64,000 nt of DNA, from contig NC_011146.1 of NCBI RefSeq assembly GCF_000020725.1, positions 248,001 to 312,000 on the forward strand, read 5' to 3'. This document shows, one piece after another, positions 1 through 11,967 of the stretch (its first letter is position 1; each line of letters begins with the position of its first letter). The stretch is from Citrifermentans bemidjiense Bem. Its GTDB lineage: Bacteria; Desulfobacterota; Desulfuromonadia; Geobacterales; Geobacteraceae. Under the pieces are notes generated by a model. It saw nothing but the letters and a program-made list of their open reading frames with translations. It was not told the DNA's origin and did no database searches. Position numbers and translations under genes: made by a program.

Positions 1-64
1 AGCGGACAGCGATCCGCCCCGCGACAAACGTTGTTTTCCGGTGGCTCTTCCTTCCCGGTCGCCG

Positions 65-658
65 CTACAACTCGGAACGCCCCTCGACTGCCCGCTGCAC
101 CGTCGCGGCATCGACATATTCCAGGTCGCTGCCGACAGGTATGCCGTGTGCCAGCCTGGTGACCTTTATAGACAGCGGTTTTATCAGTCTGGTCAGGTAG
201 AGCGCGGTGGCTTCACCCTCGACGGTGAAATTGGTGGCGATCAGCACCTCGCGCACCTCCCCCCCCTGAAGCCGCTGCATCAACTCGGCGATCCTCAGGT
301 CCTTGGGCGTAACACCGTTTAAAGGTGAAAGTGCACCCTGCAGCACGTGGTAGCGGCCGCTAAAAGCGCGGCTTCTTTCCAGTGCCAGAAGGTCCTGCGG
401 CTCTTCGACCACGCAGATGGTGCCGCTATCGCGCTCGCCGGAACAGATCCAGCACGGATCGTCCTCGGTGATGGCAAAACAGACCGAGCACAGATGCACC
501 CTTTCTCCCACCTGCAGGAGGCTTTGCGCTAAGGCTTCGATATTGCTCGGATGTTTCAGCAAATGAAAGGCCAGTCTCTGCGCGCTCTTCTCGCCCACCC
601 CGGGCAATTTCTTCAGCTCCCCCACCAGCCTGGTCAGCGAGCCCGAAAAATGTAGCAT
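65..658 (-). CDS. recR: Recombination protein RecR
   Basis: RecR acts with RecF and RecO in loading RecA at single-strand gaps during recombinational repair. The 197-residue protein has the expected length. It shows an N-terminal helix-hairpin-helix segment (about residues 10-40), a four-cysteine zinc finger at C57, C60, C69 and C72, and a Toprim domain beginning near the VVEEPQDLLALE motif. It is the last gene of a minus-strand series dnaX, ybaB, recR, an arrangement common in bacteria. A 143-base gap containing a hairpin separates it from ybaB, so it may have partly independent expression. Confidence 0.97.
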   Translation of the reverse strand: MLHFSGSLTRLVGELKKLPGVGEKSAQRLAFHLLKHPSNIEALAQSLLQVGERVHLCSVCFAITEDDPCWICSGERDSGTICVVEEPQDLLALERSRAFSGRYHVLQGALSPLNGVTPKDLRIAELMQRLQGGEVREVLIATNFTVEGEATALYLTRLIKPLSIKVTRLAHGIPVGSDLEYVDAATVQRAVEGRSEL

Positions 659-735
659 ATTCCCACCACGGATAAAACAAGTTTTTACTGGTTAATTTTA
701 CGAAAAAAAATTTCAGTCAAGAAATCTATAATTAA

Positions 736-761
736 AGGGTGCATGCCTTGCGGCGTGCACC
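736..761 (-). terminator. Hairpin between ybaB and recR
   Basis: Arms GGGTGCATGCC and GGCGTGCACCC enclose a short loop. On the minus strand the hairpin is followed by an AT-rich run that includes several T residues. It could be a weak terminator or an attenuator that reduces read-through from ybaB into recR. Confidence 0.45.
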
Positions 762-801
762 CTCATCCTTTATACCTATCCCGCTGTCAGCTGGCCGGAC
801 C

Positions 802-1116
802 TTAGAAAAGGCCCGGGATGCTGAGCCCGCCGGTGATCTTGCTCATCTCCTCGCTCATCTCGGTGTGCACCTTCTTCAGGGCCTCGTTGACAGCGGTCAG
901 CACCAAGTCCTGAAGCATTTCGACATCTTCAGGATCGACGGCTTCCTTCTTGATCACCAGGGAGAGTACCTGGTTCTTGCCGTTCACCACGACGGTGACC
1001 GCACCCCCGCCGGTGGCTACCTCGGCGGTCTTGGCCGCGGCTTCTTCCTGCAGCTTCCCCATCTTCTGCTGCATCATCTGAGCCTGTTTCATGATCTGCG
1101 CTAAACCTTTCGACAT
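802..1116 (-). CDS. ybaB: YbaB/EbfC family nucleoid-associated protein
   Basis: A 104-residue member of the YbaB/EbfC family, small dimeric DNA-binding proteins that associate with the nucleoid. The N-terminal half is a Met/Gln/Lys-rich helix (about residues 5-30), followed by the family's beta core with a GGGAVTVVVNG segment and a C-terminal helix. The length is typical. It lies 49 bases downstream of dnaX and upstream of recR on the same strand, the classic dnaX-ybaB-recR order, which suggests co-transcription. A good ribosome site, AGGAT, precedes the ATG. Its precise function in this organism cannot be read from the sequence. Confidence 0.95.
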   Translation of the reverse strand: MSKGLAQIMKQAQMMQQKMGKLQEEAAAKTAEVATGGGAVTVVVNGKNQVLSLVIKKEAVDPEDVEMLQDLVLTAVNEALKKVHTEMSEEMSKITGGLSIPGLF

Positions 1117-1165
1117 CTTATCCTCCGATTTCCTTTTATTGATCTAAGCGTACCGCGGAACATCG

Positions 1166-2914
1166 TTATGATTGTATGACATCCTTGCCGGGGATTTCCT
1201 TCACTTCGGCGATTTCCCCGTCGAACAGCGCCACCGCCGCGGCCACCAGCGGGTGCTCCTCCGCCTCGCGCCTCAGGGTTGCCTGTCGCTCGGCATTTTC
1301 AAGGTTTTTTTTTTCCGACAGGCTCGGCGGCGCGTCCTTCGGGGGTTCGCTCAACACCGTTATCCTCACCGCCGGGGTTCCGCCGAAATGGGTCTTGGCG
1401 AGTTCCTTCAGTTCCGTCACCCGCTCCGGGTCCTGCATCCTCTTCAGCTCGAAGGTCCCGTTCAGGCAGCCGATCTCCAGCAGTTGGCGGGAGACCTGGA
1501 CCGGGTAGACCTGCTCCAGCTCGGTGCCGAGCATGGGACGCTTCCCTTTGACGAACTGCACGAAGCTCCCCCAAAGCTCGCCGCTCCCTGCGTCGGCGGC
1601 TGCCGGCGCAGCTGAAGCTGCCGGCGGGGCAGGGGGGGGCTGGGGAGCCGGAGCGGAAGGGGGCGCGGCCGGGCGTGCGGCGTGCTGGTCCCGGGCGGCG
1701 GGGGGCGCCTGGACCGGCGGCGCGGCGGCGCGAGGGGCGCCCTCCTGGCGGGCCGGGCGCGGACCTGCGGGCGCTCCGGATTCCAGCGAGTCCAGCCGGG
1801 AGAGGAGTTCCTGCACCGCGACCGCAGGCGCCAGTGTCGCCATCTTCATCATGGTCATTTCCAGCACCAGGCGCGGGAAGCTCGCATGCGCCATCTCCGC
1901 CTCGGCCTTAAGGAGCAGCGTCAGGTGCCGCTGGAGGTCGGTCCCCGTAGCGGCATCCGCCAGGGTGCGCAACTCGCCAAGCTCCGCCTCGGAGAGTTCC
2001 AAGAGGTCCCCCGGTTCGCCGACCGCCTTCAGGATGGCCACGTTGCGGAACTGGTCGATCAGCTCGCGGCAGAACTGCCTCATGCTGTAACCGAAGGAAT
2101 CCACCTGCGCCACGATCTGCAGCGCCTCGCGCACCTCCTTCGAGAGCACGGCGCGGCAGCCGTCCATGATCAGGCGGCGGTCCACCACGCCCAAAAGTGC
2201 CGCGACGTCGGCGTCTGCGACCTGGTTGCCGCAGAAGGCGAGCACCTGGTCCAGCGTGGAGAGCGAGTCGCGCATGCTCCCGTCCCCTTTTCTGGCCACA
2301 ACGGCAAGCGCCTCGTCCGAGACCTGCACCCCCTCCTGGTCCACTATGTAGCGCAGCCTGGAGACGATGCGCGGCAGCGCGATCCTCTTGAAGTCGAAAC
2401 GCTGGCAGCGCGAAAGGATGGTGATGGGGACCTTGTGGGGTTCAGTGGTGGCGAAGATGAACTTGACGTGCGGGGGGGGCTCCTCCAGCGTCTTCAACAG
2501 CGCGTTGAAGGCGTTGGTGGTGAGCATGTGGACTTCGTCGATGATGAAGATCTTGTAGCGCGAGCGCGACGGGAGGTACTTGATGTTGTCGCGCAACTCC
2601 CTGATGTCGTCCACGCCGGTGTTGGAGGCGCCGTCGATCTCGAAGACGTCGACAGAGTTCCCCTCGGTGATCTCCAGGCAGGTGGAGCAGGTATTGCACG
2701 GCTCCACGGTCAGCCCGCTCTCGCAGTTGAGCGCCTTGGCGAGGATGCGCGCCGAGCTGGTCTTTCCCACCCCGCGGGCCCCGGTGAAGAGGAAGGCGTG
2801 CGCGACCCGCCCGCCGTCGATGGCGTTTTTCAGGGTCTGACTGACATGCTCCTGGCCGACCAGATCGCTGAAGGTCTGGGGGCGCCATTTTCTAGCGAGT
2901 ACGAGATAGGACAA
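1166..2914 (-). CDS. dnaX: DNA polymerase III subunits tau/gamma (DnaX)
   Basis: DnaX is the clamp-loader ATPase that ties the polymerase III holoenzyme together. The 582-residue protein begins with the conserved YLVLARKWRP segment. It has a Walker A motif GARGVGKT at residues 45-52, a zinc-binding Cys cluster (about 64-79), a DEVHM Walker B and an SRC sensor motif. A Pro/Ala-rich linker (about 375-445) leads to the C-terminal tau region. The only in-frame start at the conserved N-terminus is TTG, preceded by AGAGGT. A run of ten A residues at codons 534-537 is a likely slippage site (see findings). The gene lies just downstream of the SRP RNA. Confidence 0.96.
   Translation of the reverse strand: MSYLVLARKWRPQTFSDLVGQEHVSQTLKNAIDGGRVAHAFLFTGARGVGKTSSARILAKALNCESGLTVEPCNTCSTCLEITEGNSVDVFEIDGASNTGVDDIRELRDNIKYLPSRSRYKIFIIDEVHMLTTNAFNALLKTLEEPPPHVKFIFATTEPHKVPITILSRCQRFDFKRIALPRIVSRLRYIVDQEGVQVSDEALAVVARKGDGSMRDSLSTLDQVLAFCGNQVADADVAALLGVVDRRLIMDGCRAVLSKEVREALQIVAQVDSFGYSMRQFCRELIDQFRNVAILKAVGEPGDLLELSEAELGELRTLADAATGTDLQRHLTLLLKAEAEMAHASFPRLVLEMTMMKMATLAPAVAVQELLSRLDSLESGAPAGPRPARQEGAPRAAAPPVQAPPAARDQHAARPAAPPSAPAPQPPPAPPAASAAPAAADAGSGELWGSFVQFVKGKRPMLGTELEQVYPVQVSRQLLEIGCLNGTFELKRMQDPERVTELKELAKTHFGGTPAVRITVLSEPPKDAPPSLSEKKNLENAERQATLRREAEEHPLVAAAVALFDGEIAEVKEIPGKDVIQS
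1305..1314 (-). promoter_or_regulatory. A10 slippery run in dnaX (possible gamma-forming site)
   Basis: On the coding strand ten consecutive A residues follow TCGG. Normal reading gives Ser-Glu-Lys-Lys-Asn. Adding one A leads to Lys-Pro-stop within three codons; losing one A leads to a stop after about ten codons. This resembles the transcriptional slippage site that produces gamma in Thermus thermophilus dnaX. The outcome here is inferred, not shown. Confidence 0.5.
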
Positions 2915-3003
2915 GGGGGCATACCTCTATGGCGTCGTGGTTCATGGTGTTTGGTTCAATGGTTCGCGTGGGGCGGGGGGAGGCTGGGGGATTGCGGAAA
3001 GAG

Positions 3004-3109
3004 CTGATAGCTGGGCTACCCCGCGGCACACGGTGGCGGTTACTGCCGCTGCTTCCTTCCGGACCTGACGGGGTTCATAACCTTCCGTTGCGCGGGACCC
3101 AGCTATCAG
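3004..3109 (-). ncRNA. ffs: Signal recognition particle RNA (4.5S type)
   Basis: On the minus strand the sequence contains the invariant SRP core, with the GTCAGGTCCGGAAGGAAGCA motif at its apex. The two ends, CTGATAGCTGGGTCCC and the complementary AGCCCAGCTATCAG, pair to form the long stem of a small bacterial SRP RNA of about 106 nucleotides. It binds Ffh and directs ribosomes making membrane proteins to the inner membrane. It lies between tRNA-Ser and dnaX on the same strand. The exact ends are set by the pairing and may be a few bases off. Confidence 0.95.
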
Positions 3110-3135
3110 GTCTATCCGCAAGGAATTAGTAAGTA

Positions 3136-3226
3136 TGGCGGAGAGAGAGGGATTCGAACCCTCGGTACGCTATTAACGTACACACGCTTTCCAGGCGTGC
3201 TCCTTCAACCACTCGGACATCTCTCC
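3136..3226 (-). tRNA. tRNA-Ser (anticodon GGA)
   Basis: A complete class II tRNA on the minus strand with acceptor stem GGAGAGA/TCTCTCC, a long variable arm, the GGTTCGAATCC T-loop, and an anticodon loop CTGGAAA giving anticodon GGA. The 3' CCA is encoded. A promoter-like pair lies directly upstream. Confidence 0.97.
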
Positions 3227-3241
3227 ACAACAAGAGCGAGA

Positions 3242-3270
3242 TATATAATATACGCCGTCGGAATTGTAAA
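3242..3270 (-). promoter_or_regulatory. Promoter for tRNA-Ser and SRP RNA
   Basis: On the minus strand TTTACA (3265-3270) and TATATA (3242-3247) are separated by 17 bases, a good sigma-70 type arrangement about 16 bases before the tRNA 5' end. Confidence 0.6.
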
Positions 3271-3346
3271 GCGATTTCTTCATTGGGAGGAAAAGAGTTG
3301 CCGGGTCGGCTTTCCCGTAGGCCGCACCCGGCGACGCTGGGGGAGT

Positions 3347-3691
3347 TCAGTTGGCAGCTTCGTCCGAGTGGCGCGCCTTTTTGCGCTTGCTGACGATGGC
3401 CTGCAACAGCGACTGCTGGTCCTTTTGCTGCAGCAGCTGTTTCTCGATGATGGACTTGACCGAGAGAAGCTCCTTTTTCAGCGTCTCGGCGCTTTTCACC
3501 AGGTGTCTGGCCCTGGGGTCGCTGCGGACGTACGGCGCCAGCAGGTGCAACGCTTCCGCGATCTTGCGGCTGACCAGCACACGTTCCCGGTAGTCCTCCA
3601 GACGGCCCGCTTTAAGGCGTTCTTCCAGTGCGGCAAACTCCCCAGCGAAGTAATTGATCACGTCGGAGTGCAGGATGTCTTCTTGTTTCAT
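3347..3691 (-). CDS. Uncharacterised coiled-coil protein
   Basis: A 114-residue, charged, largely helical protein without signal peptide or membrane segment. I do not recognise a named family. The chosen start (MKQEDIL) is preceded by AGGTGA with good spacing. A longer reading upstream would add about 90 residues of low-quality sequence reaching into the mfd leader, so the short form is preferred. Heptad-like Leu/Lys patterns near residues 50-100 suggest a coiled coil, and the C-terminus is rich in Lys/Arg. It is divergent from mfd. No function is proposed. Confidence 0.7.
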   Translation of the reverse strand: MKQEDILHSDVINYFAGEFAALEERLKAGRLEDYRERVLVSRKIAEALHLLAPYVRSDPRARHLVKSAETLKKELLSVKSIIEKQLLQQKDQQSLLQAIVSKRKKARHSDEAAN

Positions 3692-3923
3692 CGGTTCACC
3701 TATATGTGTGGCTATATGCACTGGGGTTCTCCCCTGACCAGGTCTTTCGGTGGCGGTTTCCTTACTTAAATGACTTTTCGGCCTCCCCCGTTTTTTCTTT
3801 ATAAATATTTCTGCTCTCAGGGCAAAAGTTGCCACCCATCTTTGTGGAAAATCGGCCCCGTTTTTGCTATGCTCAACCGGTGTTCGCGCCACCCACCACC
3901 CGAGAAAGGCCCTGTCTCTAGCG

Positions 3924-7397
<3,474 letters not shown>

Positions 7398-7456
7398 TAT
7401 GCTAGCGTTCGACCGCATTTGAATACACTTACATTTTTTGGAAAAAGGAGCTAACC

Positions 7457-8431
7457 GTGCATTTCACCAAGACCGCCGCAGTGCTGTTACTCGCGCTTTG
7501 CGTAGCCGCGACCGGATGCAAGCAAAAGGCAGAGAGCGAAGCTAAGAAGGGACCGGGTAACGGTATCGTTCTGGCAGAGGTCAACGGCGCGAAGATCACC
7601 GATAACGACTTCTACAAGGAGCAGGCCGCTCTCCCCCCCTACCTCAAGCCGATGACCGAGACCCCGGAAGGGAAAAAGGAGATGCTGGACACCATGGTGG
7701 TGCGCGAGCTGATCCTGCAGCAGTCTAAAAAAGAGGGCATCGACAGCAGCGCTGAAGTGGCGGCGAAGCTCGAAGACCTGAAAAAGCGCGTCATCGTCGA
7801 AGCTTTCCTCAAGAAGAAGGTCGAAGAGTCCGGCAACATCAGCGACGCCGACATGAAGGCCTTCTACGAGAAGAACAAGGAAAAGTTCCAAAGCGGCGCA
7901 CAGATCAGGGCGAGCCATATCCTGGTCAAGAGCGAAGCCGAGGCTAAAGATATCCAGAACCAGCTGAAAAAGGGCGCAAGCTTCGAGGAGCTGGCCAAGA
8001 AACACTCCATAGACGGCGCAGCGCAAAAAGGTGGGGATCTCGGGTGGTTCAGCAAAGGCTCCATGATTCCCGACTTCGAGAAGGTCGCCTTCGGCCTGAA
8101 GGAGGGGGAGACCTCCGGGATCGTCAAGACCCAGTTCGGCTACCACATCATCAAGAAAACCGGCGACCGCCCCGCAGGTGCACGCTCCTTCGAGGATGTG
8201 AAGGACCAGATCAAGGCGGCCATGGTGCCGGAAAGGCAGCAGGAGACCTTCAAGAAGCTCAAGGACGAGCTCAAGAAGAACGCCAAGCTTAACATCAAGG
8301 AAGATGCCCTGAAGGAGCTGAAAAGCGCGCCGGCAGAAGGGGGCAAGGGAGCGGGCGCCGCACCCGGGGCAGAGCCCGCGAAACCGGCACAGCAGCCGGC
8401 ACAGCAGCCGGCACAGCCCAAGGCGCGCTAG
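7457..8431 (+). CDS. Lipoprotein peptidyl-prolyl isomerase (PpiC/PrsA type)
   Basis: A 324-residue exported foldase. The N-terminus is a lipoprotein signal peptide with lipobox AATGC, the lipidated Cys being residue 21. A SurA/PrsA-like N-terminal chaperone region is followed by one rotamase domain (about residues 147-240), recognisable by ASHILVK, GGDLGWF and the terminal FGYHIIK motifs. The tail is Ala/Pro/Gln-rich with three short PAQQ-type repeats. It lies 59 bases after mfd and is followed by a second isomerase, suggesting a pair acting on outer-membrane or periplasmic proteins. Specific clients are unknown. Confidence 0.93.
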   Translation: MHFTKTAAVLLLALCVAATGCKQKAESEAKKGPGNGIVLAEVNGAKITDNDFYKEQAALPPYLKPMTETPEGKKEMLDTMVVRELILQQSKKEGIDSSAEVAAKLEDLKKRVIVEAFLKKKVEESGNISDADMKAFYEKNKEKFQSGAQIRASHILVKSEAEAKDIQNQLKKGASFEELAKKHSIDGAAQKGGDLGWFSKGSMIPDFEKVAFGLKEGETSGIVKTQFGYHIIKKTGDRPAGARSFEDVKDQIKAAMVPERQQETFKKLKDELKKNAKLNIKEDALKELKSAPAEGGKGAGAAPGAEPAKPAQQPAQQPAQPKAR

Positions 8432-8457
8432 CGCCTGCAGGAACCAGGCAGCACCAA

Positions 8458-8487
8458 CGGCGGCCGGGCATGAGCCCGGCCGTTTTT
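8458..8487 (+). terminator. Terminator between the two isomerase genes
   Basis: A strong GC stem, CGGCCGGGC and GCCCGGCCG around a four-base loop, is followed by five T residues. It probably reduces read-through into the next gene. Confidence 0.7.
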
Positions 8488-8521
8488 ACTAACCGGCAGC
8501 AAAAGCAATAGAGAGAGCATC

Positions 8522-9475
8522 ATGTCCAAGATCATTATCGGCATCGCCGTGCTGGCGCTTTTGGCGCTGCACCCCGCAGCATCCACCGCGAAACAGGTAA
8601 GCGGCATCGCCGCCATCGTCAACGACGAAATCATCACCACCCAGGAACTGGACAAGGAGTACCTCCAGATCCAGAAGGACGCGGACAAGGTTCCCGGCTC
8701 CGACAAAAGCGGACTTCGGGGAGCGGCGTTGAACCGCCTCGTCGAGAGGAAACTGATCGAGCAGAAGATCCGCGAGCTCAACATCAACGTTTCCGACGAG
8801 GAAGTGCGGCTTGCCATAGAGGACGTGAAGAAGCAGAACAACCTGACCCAGGAGAATCTGGAGCAGGCGCTCGTCACCCAGGGGTTGACCCTGGCCCAGT
8901 ACCGCACCCAGTTGAAGGAACAAATGGAGCGCCTGAGGCTGATGAGCCAGGAGGTCCGCTCCAAGGTCCAGGTGGGGGAGCGGGAGATGCGCGAATACTA
9001 CCAGGCGAACATCGCCGCCTACGGCGGCAGCGAGGTTTACAGCGCCCGCCACATATTCTTCAAGGTGGACAAGAAGGGGGGCGCCGGGGAGCTCTCCAAG
9101 GCTGAAACGCGCGCCAACGAGGTGCTGGCCAAAGCGCGCGCCGGAGAGGATTTCGCGGCTCTGGCCAAGAAGTACTCCGACGACCCGGCGGCAGCCAAAG
9201 ACGGCGGCGACCTGGGGACCTTCAAGAAGGCCGACATGCTCCCCGAGATAGGGGACACCGTGTCCGCGATGAAGCCTGGCGAGGTGAGCTCCATTGTGCG
9301 CAGCCCAGCCGGGCTGCACATCATCAAGCTGGAGGGGAAGAAGCAGGACGCAGGACGCCCCTTCGAGCAGGTGAAGGACTCCATCGAGGACACCCTCTAC
9401 AAGAAGAAGTCCGACGAGCGCTTCGCCCAGTGGGTAAAGGAGCTTCGTGCCGGCGCAGCCATAGAACTCCGCTAG
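8522..9475 (+). CDS. SurA-like periplasmic peptidyl-prolyl isomerase
   Basis: A 317-residue protein with a cleavable signal peptide ending near AST-AKQ (about residue 23). A SurA N-terminal domain contains the typical VNDEIITTQEL motif, and one PpiC rotamase domain spans roughly residues 170-270 (SARHIFFKV, GGDLGTF, AGLHIIKLEG). E. coli SurA has two rotamase domains, so this is a shorter relative. It probably assists outer-membrane protein folding in the periplasm. It shares its orientation with the lipoprotein isomerase upstream, although a terminator lies between them. Confidence 0.92.
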   Translation: MSKIIIGIAVLALLALHPAASTAKQVSGIAAIVNDEIITTQELDKEYLQIQKDADKVPGSDKSGLRGAALNRLVERKLIEQKIRELNINVSDEEVRLAIEDVKKQNNLTQENLEQALVTQGLTLAQYRTQLKEQMERLRLMSQEVRSKVQVGEREMREYYQANIAAYGGSEVYSARHIFFKVDKKGGAGELSKAETRANEVLAKARAGEDFAALAKKYSDDPAAAKDGGDLGTFKKADMLPEIGDTVSAMKPGEVSSIVRSPAGLHIIKLEGKKQDAGRPFEQVKDSIEDTLYKKKSDERFAQWVKELRAGAAIELR

Positions 9476-9505
9476 CTCCTCTCCCGCAACCCACTGATCA
9501 ACCAC

Positions 9506-9543
9506 AAAAAAAGCCCCTCCCGGAATCCCCGGAGGGGCTTTTT
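9506..9543. terminator. Bidirectional terminator between surA-like and cbpA-like genes
   Basis: Stem AAGCCCCTCC paired with GGAGGGGCTT, flanked by A-run and T-run, lies between convergent genes and can serve both. Confidence 0.85.
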
Positions 9544-9559
9544 GCTTTCGCTCCTGAAG

Positions 9560-10453
9560 TTACAACCCTTCTGCCGCCAGTTGCTCCACCAGCTCACGCT
9601 GGCGGTGGCTCAGTTTTTCCGGGACATGAACCGCGATCCTCACGTACATGTCGCCGCGTGCCTGCTCCCCGACCAGAGGGAACCCGAGCCCCTTGAGCCT
9701 CACCTTGGTACCCGCCTGGATGCTGGCCGGTATCTTGATCCGCTTGGCGCCGGACATGGTGGGGACCTCGATGTATCCACCGAGCACCGCCTGGGAGAAT
9801 TTCACCTCGTGGTTCAGCACCAGGTCGGCCCCCTCGCGGGTAAAGAGCGGATCCGCCCCCACAGTCACGGTGAGATAGAGGTCCCCGGAGTTCCCTCCCA
9901 TGCGCCCCGCGCCTCCCCGCCCGGCGACCCGGAGCTTCGCACCGCTCTCGATCCCCGCCGGGATCTTCACCGACAGTTCCTCGCGGGCGCCGTCGCGCAT
10001 GAAGGCGACACGCTTCTCGGCCCCGTCGTACGCCTCGCGGAAGGTAACCTGGATCTCCATGGAGAAGTCCTCGCCCCTTACCGCCATCCGCCCGTGCCCG
10101 CCGCCGCGCTGGCGCCTTAGGGCGTCGCCGAAGATACGGGAAAAGATGTCGTCGGTGCCGAACCCCTGGTCGCGGAACATGTCGTCGACGTTGAACCCCC
10201 TGAAGATGTCCTCCTGGGAGAATTTCTGATGGAAGTTGGTGGAACCGAACTGGTCGAATTGCTCCTTCTTCTTGGGATCCGACAGGACCGCGTACGCCTC
10301 GTTTATCTCCTTGAAGCGCTCCTCGGCCTGTTTGTCTCCCGGGTTCTTGTCTGGGTGGTATTTCACGGCGAGTTTGCGGTAGGCCCGCTTTATCTCGTCG
10401 ACAGAGGCCCCTTTCTTTACGCCAAGGACCTCGTAATAATCTCTTTGTGCCAT
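9560..10453 (-). CDS. DnaJ-class co-chaperone (CbpA type)
   Basis: A 297-residue Hsp40. The N-terminal J domain carries the HPD motif at residues 33-35, which stimulates DnaK. There is no cysteine-rich zinc finger, so it belongs with CbpA rather than with canonical DnaJ. The C-terminal substrate-binding domains (about residues 125-290) show the [14 protein letters not shown] and [16 protein letters not shown] repeats. The ATG is preceded by AAGGA. A clear sigma-70 promoter lies upstream and is arranged divergently with the next gene. A HrcA or sigma-32 site was not seen. Confidence 0.93.
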   Translation of the reverse strand: MAQRDYYEVLGVKKGASVDEIKRAYRKLAVKYHPDKNPGDKQAEERFKEINEAYAVLSDPKKKEQFDQFGSTNFHQKFSQEDIFRGFNVDDMFRDQGFGTDDIFSRIFGDALRRQRGGGHGRMAVRGEDFSMEIQVTFREAYDGAEKRVAFMRDGAREELSVKIPAGIESGAKLRVAGRGGAGRMGGNSGDLYLTVTVGADPLFTREGADLVLNHEVKFSQAVLGGYIEVPTMSGAKRIKIPASIQAGTKVRLKGLGFPLVGEQARGDMYVRIAVHVPEKLSHRQRELVEQLAAEGL

Positions 10454-10494
10454 GGGTGACGTCCTTTCTTATTGCTGTGGGATAAGCTGTCCAG

Positions 10495-10523
10495 AATGTA
10501 ATAGCTGGAACAAAGGTTGTCAA
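10495..10523 (-). promoter_or_regulatory. Promoter of the cbpA-like gene
   Basis: On the minus strand TTGACA (10518-10523) and TACATT (10495-10500) are separated by 17 bases, a near-consensus sigma-70 promoter. Confidence 0.7.
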
Positions 10524-10536
10524 CATGTTGTAAACC

Positions 10537-10566
10537 TTGACAAGCTGCGGCAGCCGGGCTTATATA
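10537..10566 (+). promoter_or_regulatory. Promoter of the FAD oxidoreductase gene
   Basis: TTGACA (10537-10542) is followed after 17-18 bases by TTATATA, giving a near-consensus promoter back to back with that of the cbpA-like gene. Confidence 0.7.
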
Positions 10567-10606
10567 AGCGCGTGATTAACGACTCTTTAACGCGAGGAGC
10601 TGTCAG

Positions 10607-11806
10607 ATGAAGCAATTCGACGCCATCGTCATAGGTGCAGGAATCAGCGGACTCAGCTTTGCCAACTACTCTGCTGCCGCGGGACTGAACACGCTGGTCC
10701 TGGAGAAGAGCGGCCGGGTGGGCGGGTGCTTCCATTCGCACCGCTTCGACGGTGAAGCGGCTGGCTTCTGGCTCGAACTGGGGGCGCACACCTGTTACAA
10801 CTCCTACCAGGGGTTGATCGGGCTTATGGAGCGGCACGGCATGATGGAGAGCATCCTGGCCAGGGAGAAAGTCTCCTTCAAGATGCTTGTCGACAACGAG
10901 ATAAAGAGCATAACCTCGCAACTCTCCTTCCCCGAGCTGTTCGGCTCCGCATGGCGGATCTTCACCCTTAAAAAAGAGGGGGAGAGCGTCGCCTCCTACT
11001 ACGGGCGCATCGTGGGGCGCAAGAATTACGACCGGGTCTTCGCACCGGCTTTCAACGCGGTCATCTCGCAGCGCGCCAACGACTTTCCCGCCGACATGCT
11101 CTTCAACAAGCGACCCAGGAGAAAAGACGTCATCAAGAGCTTCACCCTGCAGGGGGGGCTCAACACCGTGATCGACAAGCTCTCCGCCGCTGCCGGCATC
11201 ACCGTTGTAACCGGCGCCGAGGTGGCCCGGGTGGCGCAGGGGGGGAAAGGTTACGTCGTTGAACTCGCCGGCGGCGAGGGTTTCGAGGCGCCGCGGCTGG
11301 TTTTGGCCACCCCGCCCCCCGCATCCGCGCAACTTTCCGGCGAGATCTCCCCCGAACTCTCCCGCCTCTTCACGCAGATCAAGGTGGAGAACATAGAGAC
11401 GGTAGGTGCCGCGGTCAAGAAAGGGAAGCTGACGCTCCCCTCCATGGCCGGCATCATCCCCATCGGCGAGAACTTCTATTCCGCCGTTTCCCGGGACACC
11501 GTGCCGCACGACAGTTACCGCGGCTTCAGTTTCCACTTCAAGTCCGGGGGAGGGGCGCTGGAGGCTAAGCTCAAACGGGTGGCAGCAGTGCTGCGCGTGA
11601 AACCGGAAGACCTCGAACAGGTAGTGCAGCGGGAAAGCCAGCTCCCATCGCCGGTGGTCGGGCACAAGGCGCTGACCGACCGGATCGACCAGATCACCTC
11701 CGGCCAGAAGCTGTACGTCACCGGCAACTACTTTGCCGGCATGGCCATAGAGGACTGCATCGTGCGGTCGAGAAAAGAATATGAGAGGTTCACGGCAGCG
11801 CTTTAG
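10607..11806 (+). CDS. FAD-dependent oxidoreductase (protoporphyrinogen oxidase/amine oxidase superfamily)
   Basis: A 399-residue flavoprotein. The N-terminal dinucleotide-binding motif GAGISGLSFA, with downstream VLEKSGRVGGCF, is typical of the amine oxidase/HemY/phytoene desaturase group. The C-terminal YVTGNYFAGMAIEDCI segment is the second FAD contact. The overall pattern resembles HemY-like protoporphyrinogen oxidase, but no other heme genes are adjacent, so the substrate is unproven. A good ribosome site (GAGGAG) precedes the ATG. The gene stands alone between its own promoter and a terminator. Confidence 0.8.
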   Translation: MKQFDAIVIGAGISGLSFANYSAAAGLNTLVLEKSGRVGGCFHSHRFDGEAAGFWLELGAHTCYNSYQGLIGLMERHGMMESILAREKVSFKMLVDNEIKSITSQLSFPELFGSAWRIFTLKKEGESVASYYGRIVGRKNYDRVFAPAFNAVISQRANDFPADMLFNKRPRRKDVIKSFTLQGGLNTVIDKLSAAAGITVVTGAEVARVAQGGKGYVVELAGGEGFEAPRLVLATPPPASAQLSGEISPELSRLFTQIKVENIETVGAAVKKGKLTLPSMAGIIPIGENFYSAVSRDTVPHDSYRGFSFHFKSGGGALEAKLKRVAAVLRVKPEDLEQVVQRESQLPSPVVGHKALTDRIDQITSGQKLYVTGNYFAGMAIEDCIVRSRKEYERFTAAL

Positions 11807-11840
11807 CGCTCGCAGTTGGACTATCGGACAGTACCGTAAG

Positions 11841-11880
11841 AAAAGGCCTCCCCCACCTCAGGTGATGCGGAGGCCTTTTT
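11841..11880 (+). terminator. Terminator after the FAD oxidoreductase
   Basis: Stem AAAAGGCCTCC paired with GGAGGCCTTTT, followed by T residues. Confidence 0.8.
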
Positions 11881-11967
11881 GCGTCCGCAGGGGCTTGAGG
11901 CCTGTGTGGTAGAATCTGGAACTTCGCGTGAACGCGGTAAAGGTTCAGGCGCGGGGAGGGAGTCGTC

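Noticed and set aside
1682..3007. 441-residue frame opposite dnaX
   Set aside because: It is the antisense shadow of a high-GC gene; dnaX on the other strand has clear family motifs.
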